Shown one piece after another: positions 8,447-18,491 of a DNA stretch of 31,300 nt; within the stretch, counting starts at the first letter, position 1, and each line of letters starts with the position of its first letter. The stretch lies in contig JANSLP010000365.1 in NCBI GenBank assembly GCA_029298735.1, positions 1 through 31,300 of the forward strand, read 5' to 3'. The translations under genes and the position numbers were made by a program. This DNA comes from Ophiostoma sp. CBS 140.51. Lineage: Eukaryota > Ascomycota > Sordariomycetes > Ophiostomatales > Ophiostomataceae. A model generated the notes under the pieces. It searched no databases. It had not been told where the DNA came from and worked only from the letters and a program-made list of their open reading frames with translations.

Positions 8447-11400
8447 GGTTGCGGTTTGTGTGTGTGGTTGGGCTCGGATCGGCCTGTGTTTGTATATGTG
8501 AATGTGTATGCTCGCCTCGTGCCCTCACGGAGACGGGACGTCGAGTTGGCGATGGGTCAATGCCAAGCGGTCGATGCGAATTCGCGCAATTGGAGAAACT
8601 CGAAATATGATCGAGAGATGCGGAGAACGTCAAAGATGGTGAATCGAACTGATGGTTCTATCTCAAGGACGTATGGGAAGAAAGCGAAGGAAATTCGAGA
8701 GAAATGGACCGTCGATAAATCGATTCGAGTCGATAGAAGAAGTCGTCGAAAGGGAGGAAAGTTCGAGGAGAGAAACCGAGAAGAAAGAGAAGTAGAAGCA
8801 AACGAAGTGAGGTCAGAGAAACTCGTTCGTGGCTATTTTGTTGTACTTTCTGCCGTTTGGACGTGCAATCGATATAGCAGTGTATCTTGTCTCGGAAAAG
8901 AGGAGGTTCGTCAAAGAAAATGCGAAATGCTGGGAGAAGAGGGTGTGTTATCGGCAGAGTTGTAGCCAGGAGACGAGAAGAAAGAGTGTGTGATTCTTTG
9001 GGCTTCTGTATCGTCTTGCTGCAAAACAGAGAGAATAATAATGTAAGTCAAAAGTACGGAGGAAGGCAGCGGGAAATGGTAATGGAGGGTTGGTCGGTCT
9101 GTCTGTTGGGAGCAGGAAGGTGGGATAGAACGTCGAACGAAAGCAAGGACAAGAGCCAGAAAGAGAGCCAAAAGAGGGGCTAAGAGCACCCAAGACAAGG
9201 GCGGTCACTGATTGGACCTGCTAACAAGCCCCTCCTTTGGCCGGTCGTGCCTTCCCCCTTGTGCTTCCTTTTTTCCAGCGCCGCTGAGTCACGTGAAGGT
9301 AGTGCGCTGACCTTTTGTTTGAGAGAAGTGCCGTCGTACCTGCAGTGTTTAGCAGTGTTTTGGCCGTGTCTTGTGGTCAAAGACGACGACAGACAATGAA
9401 GTGATTGTGGCCGCAGGTTGATGGCGAGACAGGCGATGGCTGTTTGAGCGAGACGGATTGGGAAGGATCTGTGTGTTTCTTTCTCTTCTCGTCTTTTCTC
9501 TTTTCTGTTTCTTTTCGTTTCGTTTCATAGGATTTTGTGAAGTTGTAAAGTGGTATGCACGAGAATGCGTACTTTTGTACACCGGGTGTCTCGAATTGAA
9601 TGGGATCATGCACATTTTATATTGACTACCGAAAATACCCCATGTGCGTCTCTGCTCACCATTCTCTGCTTTTTCTTGTTTGTTTTGATGTGTTGTGGCG
9701 ACTCGCAGTCGTCCGCGGTGACGAACGTTTCAACGGTAGACAGGCTGACAGGCTCTCAACGGTAAATGCGGTGCGCACTTGCCTATATCAGAGATCATGG
9801 GAACCATAGTGCAGCGCGCATCTTAAGTGGTTGCATGCCATCGGCAGCCTGAAGAAAAAGCGGGGCGTCGGTACACAAGAAGCTTGGGGCCAACGCCCAG
9901 CGAAGCCCAGATCTTCATGCACTAGGGGAGCAACACACACGCTCCGCGCGCTGGAACTGCTTCCCCAGCAACGGCTATCAATGGCAAAAACAGCTATTAC
10001 AGAGGCCTGGACAGCACACACACAATCCAGACAAGGCGAGCCAACCAATCCATGTCGACGGCATTGCATCCGCGACGCTTTGCAGGGGACACTCTGAATC
10101 GTTGTGACGTATCGCATGCTGGATCTAGAAAAGGAGATATGGATGCGAGTGACTCACAGAGGCAGCTCGTCGCGGTGTGTGGCAGGGGAGACTGTTGTTG
10201 TGTTTCCATCAGACCTGTGTAAAGTGGAGATATTTTCGAAAAGCCCGTCAACCTCAAGATGCTTGTCGCACGTGCAACAGGAAAGAACACTCGCCTGCGC
10301 TTGCCAAGATGAGCACCTTCTTTTAGAGCCCGTTTGGTGGCGTGATCCAATATGCACCGGTTTCCGTTGCAAGAGATGTTAGTTCCACAGAAGTATTGTG
10401 TACGGAGATACTCGTATCAACTGATATACCCCGGCGCTCTTTTACTTTTGAGTGCGATGATTATATATTGTGCAGGGAGAGCTGCATGCACAAAGTATGT
10501 TAAGGTGTAGGCTTCTTGAATAGGATATCGCGGTATCTAGTTTCCTTGGTGTGGTCAAGTGGCATAGGCAGTCGTTGGCGGTGATAATTTAGTGCCACGG
10601 AAAGAGCGCAGTGTGTTTGCATCGCGCCTGCTCAAACGGTCATGATGCTGTGGCGCTGCCCTCCTCGTGCAGGCAAAAATAACTCACCATAATCTCTTGC
10701 TGGCTGATGACTACACAGACCTCTTGCCTCATCTATGTACAGCAACATACCTGTATTCCCTTCCACACCTGTCAAGTCTTAACTTCCCTTTATTCCGTGA
10801 CAAGGCGTGTACATCTGTGTGTCTCCAGATGTCCCAGTTGACTTATCATCGCAAACATAAACCTTTAATTCACCACATCGTTGTCAAAAATGCAAGATAT
10901 TAGAAAAGCGGTCGCTCCTTCCTTGAGGTTGGAGGACGCCAGGACGCGTTCTGCACTCTTGCTCCATCGCTCTTTCCCTCCACGATTATTTACGACTTCC
11001 TTCCCAGATAGGCAACTTTTCGTAGCCTGGCAGCACGCGAAAGAGCTCTTATGTTTTCGTCCACGGCAAGAGCCCCTTCGCCTCTCTGTTTTTGCACCTT
11101 TGCTGTGTCCACAAGCTCTTGAGCTTGCTGATTCTTTTGTTCACTGTCTCCACGTTGAGCAGCTCGATTTCCTCACTCCCTGGCTATATAATCATCACCC
11201 CTCTCCCCCTCCAGATGTTTTCGAACTCGTTTCTCTTCACGCTGCACCGTTCCTGACAATCGTCTGAAAGCACGCTGACAAGCTTCACGCAGCTGCTCTT
11301 CACGCACGCCAGTCTCGTCCGACTCGTCACCAAGTCGTGAGTTTACTGCCTTTAATCTATACACGTCATCGTCGCCATGTTATATGTTGATCAGAGGATC

Positions 11401-11532
11401 GTGTTGTGCCGTCTCACCATACGATGCCGGGTCTTATATAGTCTCTAGTCTCACTAACAATCAATAGATTCGATCAATACCGCCTCACCCCTGTCCACAT
11501 TGACTTCTATCCTAGATCACGAGGACGCCAAC
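8447..11532. other. Long divergent intergenic region (3.1 kb)
   Basis: This region separates the endosulfine gene (minus) from the proline-rich gene (plus). From about 8560 to 9185 the plus strand is markedly purine-rich (GAGA/GAAAG), which means a CT-rich leader for the minus-strand endosulfine transcript, so its 5' untranslated region may be long. A composite TGAGTCA/CACGTG element lies at 9285-9296. From about 9550 to 11500 the composition is mixed, with only short open frames. I recognise no gene, tRNA or transposon. A non-coding transcript cannot be ruled out. Confidence 0.5.
9285..9296. promoter_or_regulatory. Overlapping AP-1/CpcA-like and E-box motif
   Basis: TGAGTCA at 9285-9291 matches the AP-1/Gcn4/CpcA consensus, and it overlaps the palindrome TCACGTGA at 9289-9296, an E-box of the Cbf1/bHLH type. 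It lies about 0.85 kb upstream of the endosulfine start. The match is visible; binding is inferred. Confidence 0.35.
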
Positions 11533-14268
11533 ATGGGTCCTCCTACCAAGGAGTCCGTTTTGCAGGCGATGAGAGTTAGTACCTACCCTTTCTATACATC
11601 ATCCCGTGTCTTACACGTTGCCTTTGACATACAAGTTATCTAACCCGTACAGAGTGACTTGGGAATGACACGCGTGGACGATCTTGAGCTGGAAAATGGA
11701 CAACGCGGTCACACCGTCCGCACCGGTAAGGCAAGCGCGGTGCTGGCCAAGGCTGTCGCACCCCCGAGAAAGATCCTCCCTGTTGCCAACAAGTGGAAGA
11801 GTATGTTATAATTTTGTGCCTTTGCCCGACCCTTTTGATGTGTTTCAACAAACTAACTTGGCCAGCTGCTATCGAATCTGGTGCTTTTGACGACGACGAC
11901 GCTGAAGCTGTCAAGGGCCTTGACCGCATTGGCGGTGGTCGTTTGCACGCCGTGGGCGCGACCCCTGCCATTCCTGCTCAGTACTTTTCACAGCAGAGAA
12001 TGTTTCCTCCTGGCCTTCCCCCTCCGGGTTTTGGACGGAGCCCGAACACCTTTCAGCCAAGCCGCCCTCCACCGAACATGATGCCCCCGAGCGTGCCGTT
12101 CAATGGCTTTGGTCAGCAAGCTGCACGCTTCCCACCCGGACCCCCTCCCGGCTTGAGTCAGAATAGGTATGGCCTTTTGCAGCCCAACACAAATTACCAC
12201 ATATACATTTAATGGCATCGGTCATTCTAACTTGATTGTCGACAGGGCCCCTGTTTCATTCGAAATGCCTCCCATGGCAGCTCCTGCCTCAATGGGCTTT
12301 GGTAATATTGACAACGACGTGGCGCGTCGACTTGCTGAAAACTCGCCGATGCCCCAGCGCACCGTCCAGGTTCCTGCGAATACAGCCAGAAGACCGCCGC
12401 CCCCTGTCCCGCTGGCCTCCGAGGTCGCCAAGACTCCTCGGCCCCAGGACCCGATTCCCGCTGAATTTGCCTACACGGTCAACATTCGTGTTGCTGATCG
12501 GCTGGCAAAGGGAGAAGGTGCTATCTACTTGGTTGCTCCGTCTGACTCTGACCCTGGAACGTTCCACATCTACCTGGAAGGTTCTAAGTATATTGAATAC
12601 CCGATCGTGAGTATGTTTAACTACATGACAACATCGACCGATCTCTGTCCGCAGTTCAAGGAGGCCGACGGCGCTTCTATCACCACGACCCGCCTTGTCT
12701 TTGGCAGTCAGGACAGGATTGCCACTTTCATGAAGGAGCTCCGCGCTTTGAAGGCTCGGAAGCCAGACCCGGTCCCCAAGGTTGCCCCAGCGGCTGCACC
12801 TGAGAAGCAGCCTGCAGATATACCGGTCTCTATGCCTGCGTTTCTTAAAAAGCCAGCAGCTCCCAAGACTTCTGACAAGGAAAGCGCGCCGCCTGCTACA
12901 CCTGCAAACAAGCCTGCTATGGACATCTTGTCTAGCCCACCCCCGGTGCCTCGTCCTGCTGGTAAGGACCAGGATACCTACGAAATCAAGTCGACTTTCA
13001 ATATTCTCAAGGACAGCGCCAACGCTATCTCGGCCCCCAAAAGCCGTCCGGCTGTCCTTGTTCTTGACTACGGAAACGACGATTACGGCAAGGCGTGCGA
13101 CCTTGTTGACCTGTCTCATGCCGTGGATGCAAATGGATCTAGACCGACTACTCAATCTGCTATGTCGTCTACCTATGCGATGGACCTTGGGTCTCTGCAA
13201 GAGTCTCACTTTGTCACGCCTGCGGATGCCGAGCCCCATGTGTTCGTTGATAGTGTCCAGGCATCGGTCGCTCCAAGCGAGGTGGTTGAAGTGGAAGTTC
13301 CCGACACAGAGCCAGTTGCTGAGCTCGCTCCAGCCCCTGCGGTTGCAGCTGTGGCGAAGCCTTCTGCAGAGCCTCCCATCAAGTCCCCCACCGAGCACAC
13401 CACAGAACCTGCTACATCGATGAAAGCAACCCCGGTTACCCACAACAACGAGTTTGGCGCTGATGACCCAGTGGAAAGTATGGAACGTCTCCAGGCCTCA
13501 CTCATTGAGATTCTTCCCAAGTTTGAGGCAATGAGCCGCATCCTAGACAGTGTCGAGGAAAAGAAGCGAGAGGCTACTGCCAAGTCAGTCTTCACAAATC
13601 TTCGGTCGAGCCTCGGAGACACAAGGGACACCCAGCTCTCGTCTGCAGAGCAGCTTCTCCGGGCTTTGCTCGTTAAACTGTCCCAGGAGAAGCCGACTGC
13701 TACCAAGGTTGCAGATACTGTGTGCCATCTCAGATACGCCCGTGACGAGATCACGAGACTCCGGGAGCAAGCAGCGCCTCCTCCAGAGGTGCTTTTCAAG
13801 CTAGACTTTTTGCCTCTCGCATCCAAGCCTCGGGCTCCAAGGAAGACACCTCTAGCATCTAAGCCCGTGCCTCCAAAGAAGGCACCTGTAACACCCAAGC
13901 ACACGCCAACCTCGAGCTGCACGAACAACAAGCCGCAGTCAACTCTGAGCCCAACAGCGAAGCCATTCCAGCCTAGCCCACCGCACAAGCCGAGACCAAC
14001 CCAACTTGCAACTCATGTTGCCTCGCCTGGTACTGCACCGGCCGTGCAGTCCGTGACTCGGCCATTGGCATCGCCGAGCGGCGTGCCCAACTCGTCTATC
14101 TCGACCAATCTCGAGTCGCTGACCGAACGCATGTCCCGACTTACTCTCCCAGACAGCAACGCCAAGACTCCGACAAAGGGGCTGCAAGGTTCCAGATGGG
14201 CGACGGCGACCAAGAGCATTGTTCGCACGGAGAATGCTAACCGTTTCAAGGGTATCATTCCCCCGTAG
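11533..14268 (+). CDS. Proline-rich, largely disordered protein of unknown function
   Basis: I do not recognise this family. Exons are 11533-11574, 11653-11800, 11866-12166, 12246-12606 and 12655-14268, giving 821 residues. The first three introns have clear gtta/gtat donors and cag acceptors, and the second has an actaac branch. The fourth (12607-12654) is only 48 nt, a multiple of three with no stop, so retention would add 16 residues. A charged N-terminus (MGPPTKESVLQAMRSDL) leads into a Pro/Gly/Phe-rich segment (about 100-165). A compact region with alternating hydrophobic residues at about 237-320 (YTVNIRVADRLAKGEGAIYL..., then LVFGSQDRIATFMKELRAL) looks folded. A long Ala/Pro/Lys linker follows, then a helix-rich part at about 559-656 (LIEILPKFEAMSRIL, SAEQLLRALLVKL). 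Next come two 12-residue repeats (about 673-696) and a C-terminus with LQGSRWA. No catalytic motif is visible; a scaffold or RNA-related role would be speculation. Confidence 0.78.
13819..13890 (+). repeat. Two tandem 36-nt coding repeats in the proline-rich gene
   Basis: Copies at 13819-13854 and 13855-13890 encode ASKPRAPRKTPL and ASKPVPPKKAPV, followed by a decayed third unit (TPKHTP). The DNA copies differ mostly at a few positions, which suggests a fairly recent duplication. The units are basic and proline-rich, fitting a flexible linker. Confidence 0.75.
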
Positions 14269-14958
14269 TGCTTTCCTTTAATTTTTCTTCTTCTTTCCTT
14301 TCTGCCATTGTGCGTCGATGCCTTTGTATCCTTGGTCTGCAGCTGCTGATCAAGATGTCAAGAAGAGTTTCTCAACAGGATCGACGGCACCGGCCCATTT
14401 GTTTCATATAGTGCTGTTGCTGCGATGGCTTTCGCCGCCGGAGCCTTGCTTTCGCCAACAACTAGTCCCGCCATCTCCATCGTGTACACCCTTTTCGCTC
14501 TTCTGCACGATGTTCTTCTACTCTGCCTTTTAATTGCATTTCCATTCATCTTTGCTTACGTCTGCGTCAATGTATTATGATATGGCGTGTCAGGAAGAAG
14601 GGGCGAGACCAGGACAAGGGAGGATGGTGGAAAGGGGGACGGCTGGTTAGAGTAGTATTGTGATAGGGCATGAAATATAAAGCACAATTTTGACAGCAAA
14701 ACTATGGCTCCGAAGCGATAGCAAGTGAATGTACCTGGTACAACATGATCATTCTTATTTTAATTTTGTGCGTGACTACATGAGTAAAATGCAAGCCTTG
14801 ATAAAAACATAACGGCATAGTTCGCGCCAACCCAGATCCAAAAACAAAAGAAACATCAGCGCCGCCAGTAAAAAAGCAGGGGAATCAATAATACATCGGG
14901 AGGAGAGGGCCCATGAGAATAGAAAGCGGCAGGAAATAGTATGAACAACAAAGAGACA
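14269..14958. other. Convergent 3' region between the proline-rich gene and gamma-tubulin
   Basis: These 690 bases hold the facing 3' untranslated regions. The left part is C/T-rich on the plus strand, and the part after about 14640 is AT-rich. I see no gene or repeat here. Confidence 0.55.
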
Positions 14959-16552
14959 TTACCGGTCTCTTGGGTCTTCTGCTGCTGCTGCCTTTTCGTG
15001 TGGTGCACTGAGGTAGTCGCCCTCCTCAGCAGCCTCATACTCGCCAATCAAGTCCGTCACAACCTCCCGTGCCTCGTCAAACTCGCTTAGGTTGTCCGAG
15101 AAGGGCGCCGTCTTCTTGTATGCGTCAATAAAGGCATTGCGTTTCCGCATGCCGTCGTATTGCCGCACAATGCGCTTGAAAAGCGTTGCTATGCTTGTGT
15201 GATTGGCCAGCATCAGACCGCTCACACGGTGGCTCATGGGCACATACGGACTTCGCTTTGTCAACGCCACCTGGATACTCGCCGGACCCCAGGGAATGAA
15301 AGTCGCCAATCGCCGCTCACGGATACGCAGCAGACTCTTGTGCACGTCCGTCGGGTCCACTTCGCCCTGAATGACGTTCAAAATGGAAATGTAGCAGCTC
15401 TTGCGGCCGGCCTTGCCACCGGGGCCGGGCGCCGTCGACACCATGCGGTTTTTGGGCTGCAGCAGGCGGCGCATGACATCGAGGACAGTCGTCTTGCGCA
15501 CCGTCTTGGCCTGCTCGACCTGGTCGCCAGTAAAGGGGGTGTAGGCAGTCATGAGGAAGTGGGAGCGCGGGGTGGGGATGAGCGAGGCGAGGATGCTGAC
15601 GAGGTCGTTGTGCATGTAGCTGGGGTAGCGCAGCGTCGTGGTACTGGCTGACATGACGGTCGACACCTGGATGTGATGTTAGTATGTGTTTTGAATGCCA
15701 TGGACATATTGGGAGAACCCATTCGTCTGATCTTACCAGTTGGTTTGTCTGTTGGAAGGAGGGTTCCTGCACGTGCAGGCGGTCGGCAGCAATGTGCGAC
15801 AGCGCGCCATTGTCGAGCACGACGACCGAGTCGGCGTTTTGCACCAGTCGCCGCATGGCTAGGATGCTGTTGTAAGGGTGCACAACGACGTCACCGGCGG
15901 CCGTTGTGTCGGGAAACACCGAGTACGTCTGGATCACTTTCTTGGGGAACCGGTCATTGAGCCGCTCCAGCAGGAACGAGCCCAGACCGGAGCCTGTGCC
16001 ACCCGCAATCGAGTGCAGCAGCATGAAACCCTCCAGACTGTCACTGCCGTCTGCCTCGCGGTCAATCATCTCCATAATCTCCTCGTGTACCTGCTCGCCC
16101 GTCTGGTATCCATCACCCCAGTTGTTGCCTGCGCCGATGCCGTTCTTGCCGACGTAAAAGTTCTCGGGGTTGTAAATGTTCTTGTAGGGTCCCGTCTGGA
16201 TGCTGTTGATCACGCGGGGTTCGAGGTCGATCAGGATTGCTCGCGGGATGTATCGCGTGTCGTCGCTCTGGTAGTAGAAGACGTCTTTCCGGTCGCCGCC
16301 CTCGGTCGCAAACTCCTCGAGGTTGCCATCTTGGCTAATGCCGTGCTCCTGGCAGAGCTGTTGCCAGAACTGACTCCCGACTGGGAGGGTTAGAGAGGAT
16401 CAAAGTCCAGATGAGAACGAGGGGTACATACTGCTGTTGCCGCACTGGCCAGCTTGGATCGTGATGATTTCTCTGCCCAATGTCAGTAGCTGTGGCTTCA
16501 CCGGTTGTGTAGATCAAAACTCATGACAATTCTGCTGTCCTTACCTAGGCAT
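14959..16552 (-). CDS. Gamma-tubulin
   Basis: Gamma-tubulin nucleates microtubules at spindle pole bodies as part of the gamma-tubulin complex. The minus-strand exons are 16552-16545, 16472-16432, 16380-15737 and 15666-14959. They give 466 residues, a normal family length. The first exon is only 8 nt (ATG CCT AG), and splicing yields MPREIITIQAGQCGNSIGSQ, the conserved tubulin N-terminus. The GTP-binding loop AGGTGSG is at residues 142-148. QTNQL joins VSTVMSASTTTLRYPSYMHNDL across the third intron (15736-15667), a gamma-specific sequence. Other gamma-type blocks are GPYKNIYNPEN, FPDTTAAGDVVV, and KRIVRQYD with YKKTAPF near the C-terminus. The C-terminal tail is acidic then mixed (EYEAAEEGDYL...DPRDR). 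Introns have gtaagg, gtatgt and gtaaga donors. The relative in Aspergillus nidulans is MipA. The family is certain; the first exon is fixed by protein conservation. Confidence 0.96.
16545..16552 (-). other. Eight-nucleotide first coding exon of gamma-tubulin
   Basis: The start codon lies in a micro-exon that codes only Met-Pro and two bases of Arg. The 70-nt intron that follows (16544-16473) begins gtaagg and ends gggcag. It is easily missed by gene finders, but is needed to make the conserved N-terminus MPREIITIQAGQ. Confidence 0.88.
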
Positions 16553-16776
16553 ATTGGATTGCCACGTGGAAAAGCGCTTCGTTGTCGACAAAATCCAAGT
16601 ACGGATGTGAGGCTGCAACTTTTATGCCACTTGTCGCTGAAAAAGGATAAGCAGCCAGAAATACGACGCGTCGTTCTGGCGGTGACAGTGTGGAAAGCGC
16701 GTTAACGACCCCGCTATTTACTATTTACCCCCAGCTTGTTTAGTTGTTTCCCCTTTTTCTCAGCTCCCGGGACCTG

Positions 16777-16784
16777 TCACGTGA
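16777..16784. promoter_or_regulatory. Palindromic E-box TCACGTGA
   Basis: A perfect 8-base palindrome of the Cbf1/bHLH type lies about 225 bases upstream of the gamma-tubulin start. The same octamer is present at 9289-9296. The function is inferred from the motif only. Confidence 0.35.
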
Positions 16785-18215
16785 TGTCGCGACCAGAATT
16801 CACCAAAAGTTACCTCTTATCGGATCCTCACCCCTGGTCGAGGGTCCCGATAACATCGAGGGTGTGGCATCAGGATGACGGCTCTGATGCGATGACGTTT
16901 GTCGCAGCCGGAGGAAGCCGGTACCAGACAGGTCATCTTTTCTCGAACACGTCTCTTTTCTACAGCCTCGTCGTCCAATGTGATATCTCAAAACAATAGA
17001 TGCAATTTGATTTTGCCGCCGAGAAGGAAGTAGTCAATTTACAAAGGTTGGCTTGTTTGGTGCCAATTGTTCACAGGCTGCCCAGGAAAGCCAAGGACAC
17101 ATTCAGGCCAGGCAAATAACTGTGGAACGTGCCTGTGCGAGACAAAACAATACGGTGAGTCTTTGCTTGTTTGTGCAAAATTCAGCGCGCATTAATGTAA
17201 AGGCAATGCCTAATTGTACCATATGCTTCAATCCGGTGTTTCCAGTTTGTGCGCATTGGGCACCCTGAGAGCTTCGCACCTGCCATGCGAAATCATTTCG
17301 TCGGATCGACGGGATCGAAAAAGCATATTACAGATCTCCGGTGAGGGAAGGAGCGCTCCATGAAAGGCCAGTCGAGGCGCGACTGCCCGTATTAGTGCAC
17401 TTTTAGTTGTTCTGGAAACACATCAGCACGCCGCACCAGCCAGCCTTCTTTTTGGTGCTGTGTAGGCCCGGGATCCAGGCTCTCCAGGCCCTTCAGTCAG
17501 CCTATCAGGGTGCGCTAATCGCCACACTTAGTGAGTGGGTTGACATCACCAGTGGGGCCCGCCTAATTTCCTACAGTAAATGAGAGTCCGCTAGGCACTG
17601 TCGGTCGCGGCTGCCAAAGCACGAAAAAGGGAGGCACCACACAGAAAAACTCATGCAAAGCAGGAGCATCCGACAGCGCCTGCCCCAACAAGTTCAGACC
17701 TCCTTTGCCCATCGTCGAGCAGCCCATATCCTCCTTTCGACGAGAATCGAAGCTGCGTCTCCATCACTGTCACTTTCTGTGGATTCAGCCGCAACCTGAC
17801 GACCGCTATTGAACTTCAGCGCTCTTACATCCGTCCAGTGGTTTCATTACTCGCCAGCTTCGATCTACCTTCCTTCCATCGGAGCTTCCCTGTTAAAGCG
17901 TCATTTCATCGCAACAACCCCAAATCAACACATTGGAAGAAGTTGACCAAAAAGGGGACTTTTTTTTAACACCAAAGACAATACAAAGAGCTTCTCGACT
18001 GTGCACTGCCGGCCCCGGACAACAAAGAGAGACTCGAAACAGCCAAAGCTGCCACGTCTCTGCGTCCGGCCCTACAGCTCCCTGGCTATCTCAGACTCCA
18101 ACTCCGTCGGCCGATCACGAAACGAGCCTAACCCGCGCCTCGACAACTCGTGTACCCATTCTCACCGAGCCAACCTCGATATTCCCGGCCATCAACGTCT
18201 TCTTGGCAGTTGTGC

Positions 18216-18248
18216 ATGGCCTCGAGTGTCCTGCAGGTGTTAGTGTAG
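18216..18248 (+). other. Short upstream open reading frame in the phospholipase D leader
   Basis: An ATG at 18216 opens a 10-residue frame (MASSVLQVLV) ending in TAG at 18246-18248, about 240 bases before the main start and just ahead of the predicted leader intron. It would be in the mRNA if transcription starts upstream of 18216. The reading is visible; translation is not shown. Confidence 0.4.
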
Positions 18249-18269
18249 ACGTGGTCAGGCTGCCCTACG

Positions 18270-18442
18270 GTATGCATCTACGTCTTCGTCCTTGGCGGGC
18301 GTCCTTCCGGCTCTTCCATCGTCCCAACCTGCCCAGTTCCAGTTCTTCGAACTTGTGTCTCGGCTTTCTTTCTCTCATCACTTCTTTGACTCGCCTTTCA
18401 CTTTGTTTTTCGTTTCTAACGGTCCATCTTCTCGTTCCACAG
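18270..18442 (+). other. Probable intron in the 5' leader of phospholipase D
   Basis: A gtatgc donor at 18270, a tttctaac branch-like site about 27 nt before the end, a pyrimidine-rich tract and a ccacag acceptor at 18442 together look like a 173-nt intron. The acceptor is 49 bases before the main start codon. It would remove an ATG at 18272 whose frame runs past the real start to 18586. RNA data are needed to confirm it. Confidence 0.55.
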
Positions 18443-18491
18443 GCCGGCCGATCGAGTGCCACAATAGAGACCTCCTGCCAACCGCGTCAGG

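Larger units (their letters stand above)
16553..18491. promoter_or_regulatory. Divergent promoter region between gamma-tubulin and phospholipase D
   Basis: This 1.9 kb holds both promoters and the long leader of the phospholipase D gene. CACGTG occurs at 16563-16568, just 5' of the gamma-tubulin start, and in the palindrome TCACGTGA at 16777-16784. The part from about 17690 to 18490 becomes C/T-rich on the plus strand, fitting the phospholipase D leader. I see no separate gene in 16600-17900. Confidence 0.5.

Noticed and set aside
8354..8965. A 203-codon plus-strand frame opposite the endosulfine leader
   Set aside because: The Arg/Glu/Lys-rich product simply reflects the purine-rich strand, and it partly overlaps the real minus-strand first exon and intron.
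10881..11267. A 128-codon plus-strand frame upstream of the proline-rich gene
   Set aside because: Its first real ATG is at 10890, and the product shows no domain, repeats or splice links. It may be random or a leader frame, so I did not call it a gene.
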